Shown here piece after piece: positions 25,636 through 35,956 of a stretch of 64,000 bases of DNA. Source of the stretch: Adineta vaga. Taxonomy: Eukaryota; Rotifera. The position numbers and the translations under genes were made by a program. How positions within the stretch are numbered: the stretch's first letter is position 1; every line of letters begins with the position of its first letter. The stretch lies in assembly GCA_021613535.1 (NCBI GenBank), contig CP075494.1, positions 7,130,001 to 7,194,000 on the forward strand, given 5' to 3'. The notes beneath the pieces were generated by a model. That model was given only the letters and a program-made list of their open reading frames with translations. It did no database searches and was not told the origin of the DNA.

Positions 25636-27394
25636 CTATCGACGATACATTATAAAATCCTTGAGAAAGTTTTCCGAATCGATCATTTCCGGTAAACTTT
25701 CAAGTTTATCTTGAGATTCTTCATTAGCATTGACACAAATTGTTTTAGTATGATAATTATTTGCTATCTCAATTTTCCATAAAGTGCAGCTGATGATTTC
25801 TTCAACACTATGGTTACCAATCTGTTGTAATTCAATAAATTTGATACGTGAAAAAAGACCCATAATAACAAACAATTCTCCGATGTCAAGTATATCTCTA
25901 AGAAAGAATAAAACATATCGGAATTATCATGAACTAGAAGGAATTTATCTAGGTAAGGGAAGGATATTACTTTCATTGAATCGAGATTGGGTAATAAATT
26001 TAGGATTTTTAAAAAAAGTATTAGGAGTTATCTCGCTACAGTCGATATTTAACATATTAAATAAAGGAACAATTTTATTAATAAATGGCTGATTTTCTTT
26101 GATGTGAAGATTACTTCTAATGTTAATATAAGCACCTGGATAATGATCTATTGAAGAACTAGAATGATCCAAAAATTCTTGAAAATCATGATAGAAATTT
26201 CTGAAACGACAAACGACAAAAATATTTATTAGGATAACAAAATGACTTTTCAAATATACCTTGAAGGACGCATTGAATAGATTATTTTATCTTTAATAAC
26301 AAAGATTTTAAATAACTATTGTCTTTTAAGATAAAATGATGAGATGAAATGATTGATTAATATATGACAAGGTTTAATTTCAAAATCATTATCGATAACA
26401 TCAGTATAACAAAAGATAAATTTACTTAAACAAGGTATATATTGTGAGATAAGATATTTCCAGTGAATCCCATTTAAATAATTCCTGTCTGAATCATTAA
26501 TTGTAATACTTAATATTCTTAATTGAGAAGATAATTTTATAATAAATTTTTCAACTTTATCAAATCTAACAAGATTTATAGATATATTTAAGTGTTGTAA
26601 ATAATTTCATTTCATTATTCTCTCTGGTATAATATCATTTTCTGATTCAGTTACATTAGAACAACATAAATGAGTAAGTCGAGGTGTATAAGAAAGTAAA
26701 CTAATTAATTCATTAAGAGTTAAACGATGATAAATAATTAGATATTCAATAGATGATAATTGTTCGTTTGTAGCAAGTGATATATTGAGATTTAATTGTT
26801 GATAATTTAATATATTTAATTTAAAATATTTTAAGTATGGTAAGTGAAAAATAATTTGATAAATATGTTCAAGATCATCATCACAATGATCAAGAAAAAT
26901 AGTAAGAGAGAAAAGATTTGATAGAAGTTTTAAACAAGAAAGAAGTTTTATCAATTGAAATGTTGTGATTTCATCAAGAATCATTGATTGTAGACAATCG
27001 AATGGTGCATCAATAGTAAGTAATGTATTGAATTTAGTAATGAATGATTCATTATCAGAATGAAGTGAAATGATTTGATATTTATTTGAATCGATTATAT
27101 GTTTACAACGATCTTCGAATATTGATTTTGATTCCGAAGAGAATCGAATATTTAAAAGATATGATGAAGTACTAAGAAGATTTTCAAAACGATTATTCAA
27201 ATTTGAAAATGCTCTATAAATATCTTGACAAAGAAGACCATCAAAAATTTCATAAAAAATATCATTTGATAAATGTTCAATTGAACGAAATGATTTTCTG
27301 CCCAGAAAGAATAATGTATATAAACAACATGAATTATATTTATAAACTTACTCGGTAATTTTACATTTAGAGATGGATACATTGATTGGTTCAT
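25636..27394 (-). pseudogene. F-box/LRR-like lineage-specific family member, decayed (copy 1)
   Basis: Reads from ATG near 27394 through a short exon and intron. An F-box-like segment follows (HLSNDIFYEIFDGLLCQDIY, RAFSNLNNRFENLL), then LRR-like strands (LPYLKYFKLNILNYQQ, LLSYTPRLTHLCCSNV). C-terminal modules end near 25636 (ENFLKDFIMYRR). An in-frame TGA at 26607 interrupts the protein where the paralog at 29.6-31.2 kb has Leu, and coding continues in the same frame after it (HLNISINLVRFDKVEKF). The exon 1-2 junction is also one base out of phase. Typical F-box proteins pair with Skp1/cullin ligases; the role of this expanded family is unknown. Either a recent pseudogene or a sequence error. 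Confidence 0.6.
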
Positions 27395-27500
27395 CTTTGT
27401 TTGAAAATTATATATTATTTAGAAAATAATAATATAAGTGGTCAGAGTCAGAAGTTTATTTTGTCTTTCTTTCATGCACACAATATGATTCTTTGATCCC

Positions 27501-27637
27501 AACAGACAGAAAAAATGAATTAACCAATATGATTGACGTATTATGAGATAAACCATCTTTTTTAGACGATTTATCTCATAATGCGCCAATCGAACGTCTT
27601 ATTTCAGTTTTATCGTTAATTCACTTTTCTGTCTGTT
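27501..27637. mobile_element. MITE-like foldback element with terminal and internal inverted repeats
   Basis: Left arm 27501-27524 (AACAGACAGAAAAAATGAAT followed by TAAC) pairs with 27615-27637 with about two differences. Inside, CGTATTATGAGATAAA at 27537-27552 pairs with 27570-27585 at 15 of 16 positions. The ~137-bp unit can fold almost end to end. No ORF and no clear target-site duplication. Structure is seen directly; transposon origin is inferred. Confidence 0.65.
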
Positions 27638-29569
27638 CGAGCTCTTTGTTCGATTAAGATAATATACTCACACTTTTCCGCCAATGAATATACCATATAC
27701 TCACTTCAATAAATAAAAAGGGGACGCTCATAGTGCCAACCTACTTTCAGATATTTGTTTCACAGTGAAAAAGATGGAAAAAATGCACAATTTTTTTTCC
27801 ACAATAGTTTTGATTTTAGTATAATGATAATTGAATTGTATTTCAGATACAAAGATATTAAAGATAAATATGAGTAACTTATTGAGTGAAAAATTCTTAT
27901 TACAAATATCTCATGAATTATTAATAAATAATTACAGATGCTTTCGCATATGAATAGACGATTTTATTTTTAATTAAATTAGAGGTTAACATAAAAGTTA
28001 ATCTGTAATTGAATGCTATTTTTTTCATTATAATCTATAATTAAAATTATTAATAATATAAAGAACGTTACATGCATTCTTGTTGTTTGTATAAAACATA
28101 TAATATATTGAAATTTTCAATTTACGAGTGTTGCTTTGAAAGATGTCTACATAGTACATTTTTTTCGCCTTGTCTTGAGAAAAAAATAATATATAAAAAA
28201 ATTTGTGTTCAGCTCTATCGTGTCTTGTGCTACAGGACAGGACCGGACGCCCTGCTCTACATAACAAAGAGACTGTTTAAATATGTTTTTAAGATGAGGA
28301 TTTAAAAAACCATATTTCTTATACTCACATCACAATAGTTTTTTCTTTCGTTTTCCAGTTTTAAAACAGAGTTCAAGAGATAGTTCTTATAGGCGAAGAC
28401 CAAAAAAACCTGGAGATATCATCAGGATGTTTTTTCTATCTTGACCTGTTTTGAGAAAGAAGTGATGCGTAAAACAAATTCGTCCTCTATTCTGTACTGC
28501 AGGGCATCAGAGGTAATTATAAAGAAAAACTGGTGCTCGAAGTAGGCATCGACAAAGTTGGTTTCAGGATTAAGACTTCGACCATTGTTTTTCTGCCAAA
28601 AATTCACTATAGTTTTTCCTATTTTTTACTTTTTCTCGATTAAAAGTCTTTAAAATCGTCTATTGCTATAAACAATGTTGGTAAAATTTCTTTATTGAAC
28701 CGTAGTTCCATGTCGAATAATCTAATTCTCTCAATATTTTCTATGAATTTGTGAATATACGACCAGAGATGTCCATGGTAGAGGCAGCGACAACTTTTAG
28801 AAGAAAACGTTTTGAAAAACTCGTGATTTTACAGAAATTCTTCATTCAAAAGAAATCTAGGTTGTAAAACTTCACGAATTTGATTGGTTAAAGATGGTAG
28901 ATTCAGTTCAAACCGGTCACAGATCTAAAAATACAGAGATTTTGTTAAAGTACCATCGTGGCAGCGGCGTGGCAGACGTTTAACCGCGATGGATATCTCT
29001 GATACATGACACACAGCATACATAAATTCCGTTCAATTAAATTTCCAGTTTATTTATCTTCTTTTACTATCTTTTAGTACAGGTATCGATTCTTCAGTTT
29101 GTTGTTTTATCCAAATGTATTTGGAAATTAATTTGATTCTTGTTGAAAATAGACAAACTAATAGAAAAATGGATATTTTTTATAAAACGTTTTTCAAAAT
29201 TAACTTTGAAAATAGTAATCCTGGACGTTGATGTATTCAGATGGAATCTGCAAATAACATCACTTTCAAATCACTATGTAGATTAATTATTAAAAGAATA
29301 TTTCTTAATTTTAGAAACAGAACCGTATCGATGAGATGGTAGCCAAATGAAGAAAAAATTTCAGTAAAATCGAGATGAAGAAAAAGTCATTCTGATAACC
29401 ATCAATCTTCAGTATTTATTTCATTTAAATAAGTAATGAGATCAATCTCTTCAATTGCCTTTTGTTTAACTAAATATTTAAATTTATACTATGTCTTTTA
29501 TTTTGATGCAGATTTTCTTTGAGACAAAAATTAAGAAAAAAAAATAATAATAAATCAAGTCATAGTTTT
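27638..29569. other. 1.9-kb AT-rich intergenic region
   Basis: No supported gene. A GC-richer patch at about 28215-28260 reads as the start of a short minus-strand ORF (MLCRAGRPVLSCSTRHD), and another lies at 28960-28995. Neither is recognised. Otherwise low-complexity AT-rich DNA between two F-box-family copies. Confidence 0.5.
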
Positions 29570-29597
29570 TTCCATTGCAAATGAAAATTTTTGACGT

Positions 29598-31177
29598 TCA
29601 CGATATAAAATATAATTTTTCAGTAAATTTTTCGAATTGATCATTTGCTGCATCAATTGTAAGAAAACAACATGCCGTAAAATTACGAATATTTTTTTCT
29701 TTAATTTTTGTCAAAATAAACTTAATAATTGGTTCAAAAATATCATTATCTATTATTTCTATTGCAAATGATTGTAAATGAGGAAATATCTGAAGGATAA
29801 AATCAATTCGATCGCGTGCACAGGTGTTCATAAGAGTTAATTTTGTTATTTTGTTGCTGTTTAAGAAGATCTTTAAAAAAATTTTATTTTCGTTCAACAT
29901 GAATAATTCGGATGGTGAACATAATGATGTTATTCGAATCATATTAACATTTTGCAATAATATTAAAATTTCAATAAATGTATTAGTTGACATTTGGTGA
30001 TAATCAATATCTAACCGATTTATATCTACCAGTTTCAATAAAGAATTCATTTTATTTATGAATATGTTATTTCCTGGTGCATATTGACTTTTTTCAATTT
30101 TAATATGAACATTTGGATGAGCACATTTCGAAGAACCAGTATCATAGTGAAATTCTTGAAAATCATAACACTTTTCACTGAAAAAATGGATAGAAATATT
30201 TTTTATATAAAAATAAAAACAACTGTATTGAAAATATACCTTGATGGTCGAATTAAATAGATTGATATCCATTTAGATAATTATTATCTGATCAATTAAT
30301 TGTAATTGTTAATGTTCTTAATTGAGAAAATAATTTAGAAAAAAATGCTTTAAATTCATCAAACATCAGACAGTTTGTTGTTATAGTTAAATGTATTAAA
30401 TTATTTAATTCTATTAATTCCTCTGATTTAATAACTTCTTGTTGAATGACATTAGAACAATATAAATGAGAAAGTTTAGGCGTATACGATACTAAACGAT
30501 TAAGTTCATTGAGAAAGACAGAATGACCAACAACTAAATATTCGATAGATGAAGACTGTTTGTTCACTAGTAGCAATTGGTATATTGAGATATGATTCTT
30601 GATAATCTAATATTCGTAATTTAAAATATTTTAATGATAAATGAAAAATGAGTTGATAAATCTGACCAAGATTATCATCGAAATTACCAAAATTAACAGT
30701 CAAAGAAGAAAGACATGGTAATGATTTAAAATAGAAAAGAAGTATGATAAATTGAAATGTAGACACTTCATTGAGAATAAATGATGAATTAATAGCGCAT
30801 AATTCGATGAATTGATCGAGAAAGAATTGATCCGAAAAATTTAATGAAATAATCCTATATTTGTTTCGATGAATAAATTGTTCATAACGATTTTTGATCA
30901 TTAAATTTATTTTGTGTAAAAATTCGATCTTTAGAACAACTATTGAATTTTTGAGAAGATTTTCAAAACGATTGTTTAAATTTGAAAATGCATAATAAAC
31001 ATCACAACCATCAAGATAACTAAACATTTCATATACGATTTCATTTGATAATAATTCAATTGAACTAAACAGTTGTCCTTACAGAAATAAATAAAAAATT
31101 TATTAAATTTATTAATTCTGTATAAACTTGCCACTCAGATTTACCTCATTCATATTCATTTCACAATTAGATATCAT
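29598..31177 (-). pseudogene. F-box/LRR-like family member, frameshifted (copy 2)
   Basis: Starts MISNCEMNMNEVNLSG at 31177. After an intron with a GC donor it gives the F-box segment IELLSNEIVYEMFSYLDGCD then AFSNLNNRFENLL. LRR-like segments follow (LSSLTVNFGNFDDNLGQIYQ, YTPKLSHLYCSNVI, LRTLTITIN), and a further exon ends at 29598 (NFTACCFLTIDAANDQFEKF). One extra base near 30575, just after ATSEQ, shifts the frame; both sides align with copy 1. With that single lesion, a sequencing error cannot be excluded. Paralogous to 25636-27394 and lying in the same orientation with the foldback element between them. Confidence 0.6.
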
Positions 31178-31424
31178 CTATAAAAATAGAAAGATCAACC
31201 TTTAGAAGTTTATTAAGCAATTTGATTCTTTGCTATAATCATATAGAATGAATTTAAACTTTTGAACTTTTAAGTCCATAAAATACCTATTCTTCATGAA
31301 TACTTCAGAAATGGGACATCGATAGAGGACGCCTGATTTACGTTTTTTTAATATAATACGAACGGAAATGAGTGTTGAAATTTTGAGGGAAGAAGATTAA
31401 TCCTCATTCTGTCTTACAAACCGT

Positions 31425-31905
31425 GAGGGATATGATAACGTGCTTTTATGATTTTTTAACATCATCAATAACAAATAATAAAGATACATATAATAATACA
31501 ATATCATGTACAATTGATAAAGGTACAACATATAAACCAGATGAATGAAAAGAAACAGGAGTTCCGACGTATATTGGTGATATATTTGAATTCGTTGCTG
31601 GTGCAATATTTCTTGATTGAAATAAATCATTTAATACAATATAAAAAATTTATTATTGTATGTTAAAACGATTTATTGAAAAATTTACAATTAAATAAGT
31701 ACCAAAATCACAAATACGTGAATTATTTGAACTTAAATCTGAAACTGTCAAATTCGAAAAACCTGAACCTTCACTTGATGGTCAAATACGTGTTACTATT
31801 AAAATAATTGGTAAAGGAAGTTTTAAAGGTGTTGGAAAAAATTATTAAATAGTAAAAAATACAGCAACAAAATGTGCTTTAAAAAACTTACATCGTCTTA
31901 ATTGA
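31425..31905 (+). pseudogene. Dicer C-terminal relic (RNase IIIb end plus dsRNA-binding domain)
   Basis: One frame reads VPTYIGDIFEFVAGAIFLD, then KIYYCMLKRFIEKFT, then IRELFELKSETVKFEKPEPS, IRVTIKIIGKGSFKGVGKN and ALKNLH. This order (GDIFE motif, LxPLxEKF helix, dsRBD with KGKFKGVGRSY) is diagnostic of the Dicer C-terminus. Stops interrupt it: TGA after FLD, TAA at 31642 where Dicers have Trp, TAA before VPKSQ, and TAA after GKNY. There are no frameshifts over about 370 bp. The rest of Dicer is not seen, so this is a fragment or a truncated duplicate of a functional gene elsewhere. Confidence 0.8.
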
Positions 31906-33204
31906 ATGAAAGATTGGCAATTTTTAATAAAAAACAAAAATCTATTTCTCAGACTCAGATATTTATTTTATTACAATGCAATAGATTAAATCTTTTTTGA
32001 CTTTAAAATAAAATAAAATAACGACGCAATTTATTAGTATTTTTAAAATTCGATTATTATTGTTTTTTTGTTTCCTTTCTAATAAAAGTGTTTTACATGT
32101 AGGGCTGCCATTTCGTAACGTCCCAAATGGGGTACGAAAAATTCCCGATGGAGTACATGAGAGGTACAATTTGTTTTGAAATGAGGTACATTGATGAAGT
32201 ACATGAGTTTTTTTCAAAATTAAAGCCGATACTGTGAAATATCATTGCAAGAATCGTCTCCTTTGGTGAAAAACGTCATATTTGCCTTTGGTTATACAAA
32301 AATAATCTACGCTATTCTCGTTTCGCTAATTACTGGTTCAGAAATAAAACGGTTTTCGAAAAAGATTCCTTCAATTATAAAATGAAAACTTTCCGTTAAA
32401 AACGACATGGGGTATGGAGACCAAGTGTTGTAAGTTTTTTTTACACGCCATATGATTCAAGATAGTCGAGATTGGAAGATATGATGAAAGAACTTCACAC
32501 GAGAGCTGACGTAGTTTTTATAGTGATCTAAAATTTATCAAAATTTTGTCATTTTCAATCGACTTTTATACAGAAGATTGCCATAGGGAAAAGTTGATAA
32601 AGTTTTTAGGATTCAGATCATTTCTCTCAAATGAGAACTTGTTCACAAACTGTTAGTAAACTTATACATCGTTCTGAATCTGCTCAGAAAAAAGTACTTT
32701 CTACATGTTGCATTACATACGCAGCTATACGGGTTAACGAAGAAAACGGAACGACTAAATATGAATAACGATAGAAGACATTGATTCTTTTTTTTCGTAA
32801 ATTAGAAAACGAATAAATAGTTTCATATGTCCATTTGAAGTTATTATTCTTATTACAGTAGCTAGAGAATATATTTATTCTAAGAGAAAACAAATTTGAT
32901 TTGAAATTGGCAATCATCTTGAATATTTTCTTCGAAAATGTCTTGTCTTTTTCGCGGACAAATTCCCATAAACAAACTAATCATTTTCTTGTCTTCATGA
33001 ATGTTTTTTTTTGTCATAAGAAAATTTAACGACCTTCAACTATGTAAAGAAGAGAAGAAGAGAAAAAATATAAGAGCATAGTATTTTTCATCCGACAAAA
33101 AAGTAACAAACAAAATAGAAAAAGAACGCTGAAGTAGAGGAAGAAAAATCAACTCCTTTATCCACGTTTTCATTATTTTATGTTGGAAAAAAGTGTAGGA
33201 TACT
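31906..33204. other. Intergenic, with short GTAC-containing repeats
   Basis: Around 32125-32210 there are several spaced copies of a GGTAC/AGTACATGAG-like word; no longer unit is clear. No gene recognised. The right end should contain the promoter and 5' UTR of the intronless gene at 33205. Confidence 0.5.
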
Positions 33205-35220
33205 ATGTCAGCAGCATCAACTACACATAAATCAACCACTAAAAAACAATCACCTAAAAATGGTCTAACTCTTGCTTGGCTCGATGACAGTGCAGGAGAA
33301 GATTCCGAGGCGAAGACAATACTTCTTTCTCTTTTCGAACAAGTTTTCTGTTTTACTGAACCGTTAGCATGCTTCGAATTAGTTGAATCAGCTGAAGGTG
33401 AACCGTCTTGTCTATGTATTCTTGTTTCGGGTAGATATGGTCAGATGTATGTTCAAAATCGTTTTCAACCATTAAATCAAGTGAAATATATCTATGTTTA
33501 TTGTATGGATCTCGTCAAACATAAACAATGGGCACATTTATGTGATAAAGTTCGATGGGTTGATTCCGATTTTGGAAAAATATTACAACATATGCATCAA
33601 GATGTAATGAAACCTATAAAAGAAAACACTCACCACCATCATCCTCAACATCAAGAACATCAACAACCAATGGATGTTGAACATCTACAAGAACCAGAAC
33701 CGGAACCAGAACCATCACAAGAAGAATTGACTTCAAAACCACCAGAACGCTTTAAAGATGATAATAATATGTACGATGAACTTGCACATTGTATACTACT
33801 TCAACAGTCAGCGGATGATGATGGTGCTGATGATTTTAAAAAATATTGTCAAACATACAAAACATCTGCCGATGAAGGAACAGAACATCCATATTTTCAA
33901 GCAGACTTACCTCTTGAAAACTGGTATAAACCAGATCTATTCTATGTTCATTTAAATGCCATGAATCTTCCTCAATTATGGTCTTTACGTTGGTTTATTC
34001 GAATTTTTTACAAACAATTAATTGCTAAACACGATCATTTTATTCGAAATCAATCAAAATTTACTGTTTATTATGGAACATGGGTAACAACGAATGAATT
34101 TGATAAAATCAAACAACGTGTTGGAAAATTTATGATTTGTAATGAACTTCTACTAGCACATACAAGTAAACAAGAAGCAGTGAATTCTCTCGGTAGTAAA
34201 ACTAATGAACAAACAAAACATAAAATAATCTTCGAAATCAATGTTGATACATACACACAAATGACTATTCCTTATGGTGAAGTAGATAAAGATACTCTGT
34301 TATTCTGGTTTGGATCACGACATCGATTAGTGAAAATTGAATTTGTTGATGGAAATGATTCTTATTGGTTAGTTGGTCTAAAATTAAGTCCAACATTGAA
34401 TTCAAATCAATTAACTCAAACTTTATATGATTATTATTGCAAATCTTTAACAGAATTAAATGATATCCATTATGCATTGGGTAAAATTCTTATCTATAAA
34501 GGTTTATATTATCAAGCCGAAAAATGGTTTGAAAATACAACTCATTACGAAGAATTAGCCGAAGTAACTATACGTCAACATCTTTGTGAACAAGCATGTC
34601 AATATCTAGAGCATGTTCCTGAAGATTCCGATAATGGAAATCTATTACGTGCTTATGTTAATCTTTTAGTATCGAACGATAATATTACTAAAGGACGAAC
34701 ATTATTGATGCGAATCGGTAACGAGACAACAGATAAAATTGTACGAGCACGAGTAAATATTGCTCTTGGATTTATTAATTTAATTGTTTCTCAACAACTC
34801 GATCAAGCATTAGAACATTTTACATTAGGATATGACACATTACGAAAAAATTTACCAGAAATTCATCCGGATATTGCCAAATCATATATTGGAATTGGTT
34901 ATGCACATTTTGCCAAACATAATATCGGCGATGCGGAAAAAGCTTTTCGAACAGCTCTTCAAATACAAAATCAATATCTTCCATATCATCATCCTGATCT
35001 TGCTAAAAGTCGAATTGGTCTTGCACATTGTTTAGCAGCAAATCCACAAACAATGAAAGAAGCATTACAAGAACTTGGTGTTGCAACTAATATATTAATA
35101 CGAACATTTCGTCGAAATTTTAAAAGCCATCCACAAGTCTTACTTACAAGAAATGAAATCGAACGAGTACAAAAAGGAAAAGAATTACGTGCACGAAATA
35201 TATTATTAGATTATATTTAA
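33205..35220 (+). CDS. Pseudo-ADP-ribosyltransferase/TPR protein, intronless
   Basis: 671 aa in one exon. Residues ~20-135 form an N-terminal alpha/beta segment (LTLAWLDDSAGEDSEAKTIL, CILVSGRYGQMYV, YIYVYCMDL), followed by a His/Gln/Glu-Pro-rich linker. Residues ~235-395 have ART-fold spacing (FTVYYGTWVTTNEFDKIKQR, GKFMICNELLLAHTSKQEA, IIFEINVDTY, DKDTLLFWFGSRHRLVKIEF). Where R-S-E class ARTs have an Arg in a VYRG-like strand, an STS and an ExE, this has VYYG, AHTS and DKD, so transferase activity is doubtful. From ~410 on, TPR repeats follow (YALGKILIYKGLYYQAEKWF, KSYIGIGYAHFAKHNIGDAE), kinesin-light-chain-like in style. Such ART-TPR fusions are common in bdelloids. Role unknown. Polyadenylation signal AATAAA lies 87 bp past the stop. 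Confidence 0.75.
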   Translation: MSAASTTHKSTTKKQSPKNGLTLAWLDDSAGEDSEAKTILLSLFEQVFCFTEPLACFELVESAEGEPSCLCILVSGRYGQMYVQNRFQPLNQVKYIYVYCMDLVKHKQWAHLCDKVRWVDSDFGKILQHMHQDVMKPIKENTHHHHPQHQEHQQPMDVEHLQEPEPEPEPSQEELTSKPPERFKDDNNMYDELAHCILLQQSADDDGADDFKKYCQTYKTSADEGTEHPYFQADLPLENWYKPDLFYVHLNAMNLPQLWSLRWFIRIFYKQLIAKHDHFIRNQSKFTVYYGTWVTTNEFDKIKQRVGKFMICNELLLAHTSKQEAVNSLGSKTNEQTKHKIIFEINVDTYTQMTIPYGEVDKDTLLFWFGSRHRLVKIEFVDGNDSYWLVGLKLSPTLNSNQLTQTLYDYYCKSLTELNDIHYALGKILIYKGLYYQAEKWFENTTHYEELAEVTIRQHLCEQACQYLEHVPEDSDNGNLLRAYVNLLVSNDNITKGRTLLMRIGNETTDKIVRARVNIALGFINLIVSQQLDQALEHFTLGYDTLRKNLPEIHPDIAKSYIGIGYAHFAKHNIGDAEKAFRTALQIQNQYLPYHHPDLAKSRIGLAHCLAANPQTMKEALQELGVATNILIRTFRRNFKSHPQVLLTRNEIERVQKGKELRARNILLDYI

Positions 35221-35306
35221 TGATTAGTGATAAAAAACAACGTGTGATATATACACTATAGCATTAATGGAATAGCCATTATTTTAGATTGAACTTTAGT
35301 TTTTTA

Positions 35307-35312
35307 AATAAA
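35307..35312 (+). terminator. Polyadenylation signal AATAAA of the ART-TPR gene
   Basis: Canonical AATAAA 87 bp downstream of the TAA, with further AATAAA-like words following in an AT-rich 3' flank. Confidence 0.6.
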
Positions 35313-35956
35313 GAATCATTTAATAATAAAATAACATATTTGTGTATGAGTTTCAATTCAGATTTTGAAAAGATCACGTCTCAGTTCGAAATCTAATTAT
35401 AAGAAGTAGATTCATTTGAAGTACCTATATAATAATCTAATTCAACGTGATTGGTTTCAGTACATCTATCTGACATAAATCTCATCAAAACTAAATCATT
35501 TACATGCAGTATCTGTCATAACAATACTTCTGTCCATGACAAATTTAAACTTGAGACGACTTTTATCGCTTGTTCATCAGCGACCTCTATTACTTTGTTA
35601 TAATTCGTTCTTAGTATAGAACGAATAACAAACAACCTGTGTGACCTAACTAATCAAACTGTTGGATTTTATTTTCTCGGGAGGTATTGTGTCGCCACTC
35701 GTTTGTATTACCGTAGATACATAAGTATATTCATAAGCGTGACGAATCGTTCTAATTATGATGTTGTTTATCAATTGCAAAATACAACAAGTTTTAATTT
35801 TTCTTTTCTCTTCTTTTTATTATTCATTCTCCGTATTTTTTCCTTCACTAAAAATGTATTCAGTCTTATTTACCTTTTTTTCTTTTATTTACTACAACAA
35901 TATTATTTTTAGTTTCTAAATAGTTTTGATTAGATAATAATGAATAATATTTGAAC
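35313..35956. other. Intergenic; NCOR upstream region
   Basis: No gene recognised. Pyrimidine-rich sequence at 35795-35900 precedes the NCOR start codon, which may reflect promoter or splice-acceptor sequence of an untranslated leader. Confidence 0.5.

Noticed and set aside
28205-28262. GC-rich patch with CAGGACAGGACCGG-like words as a structured RNA or repeat
   Set aside because: Only a short direct repetition; no stable arms or second copy seen in the window.
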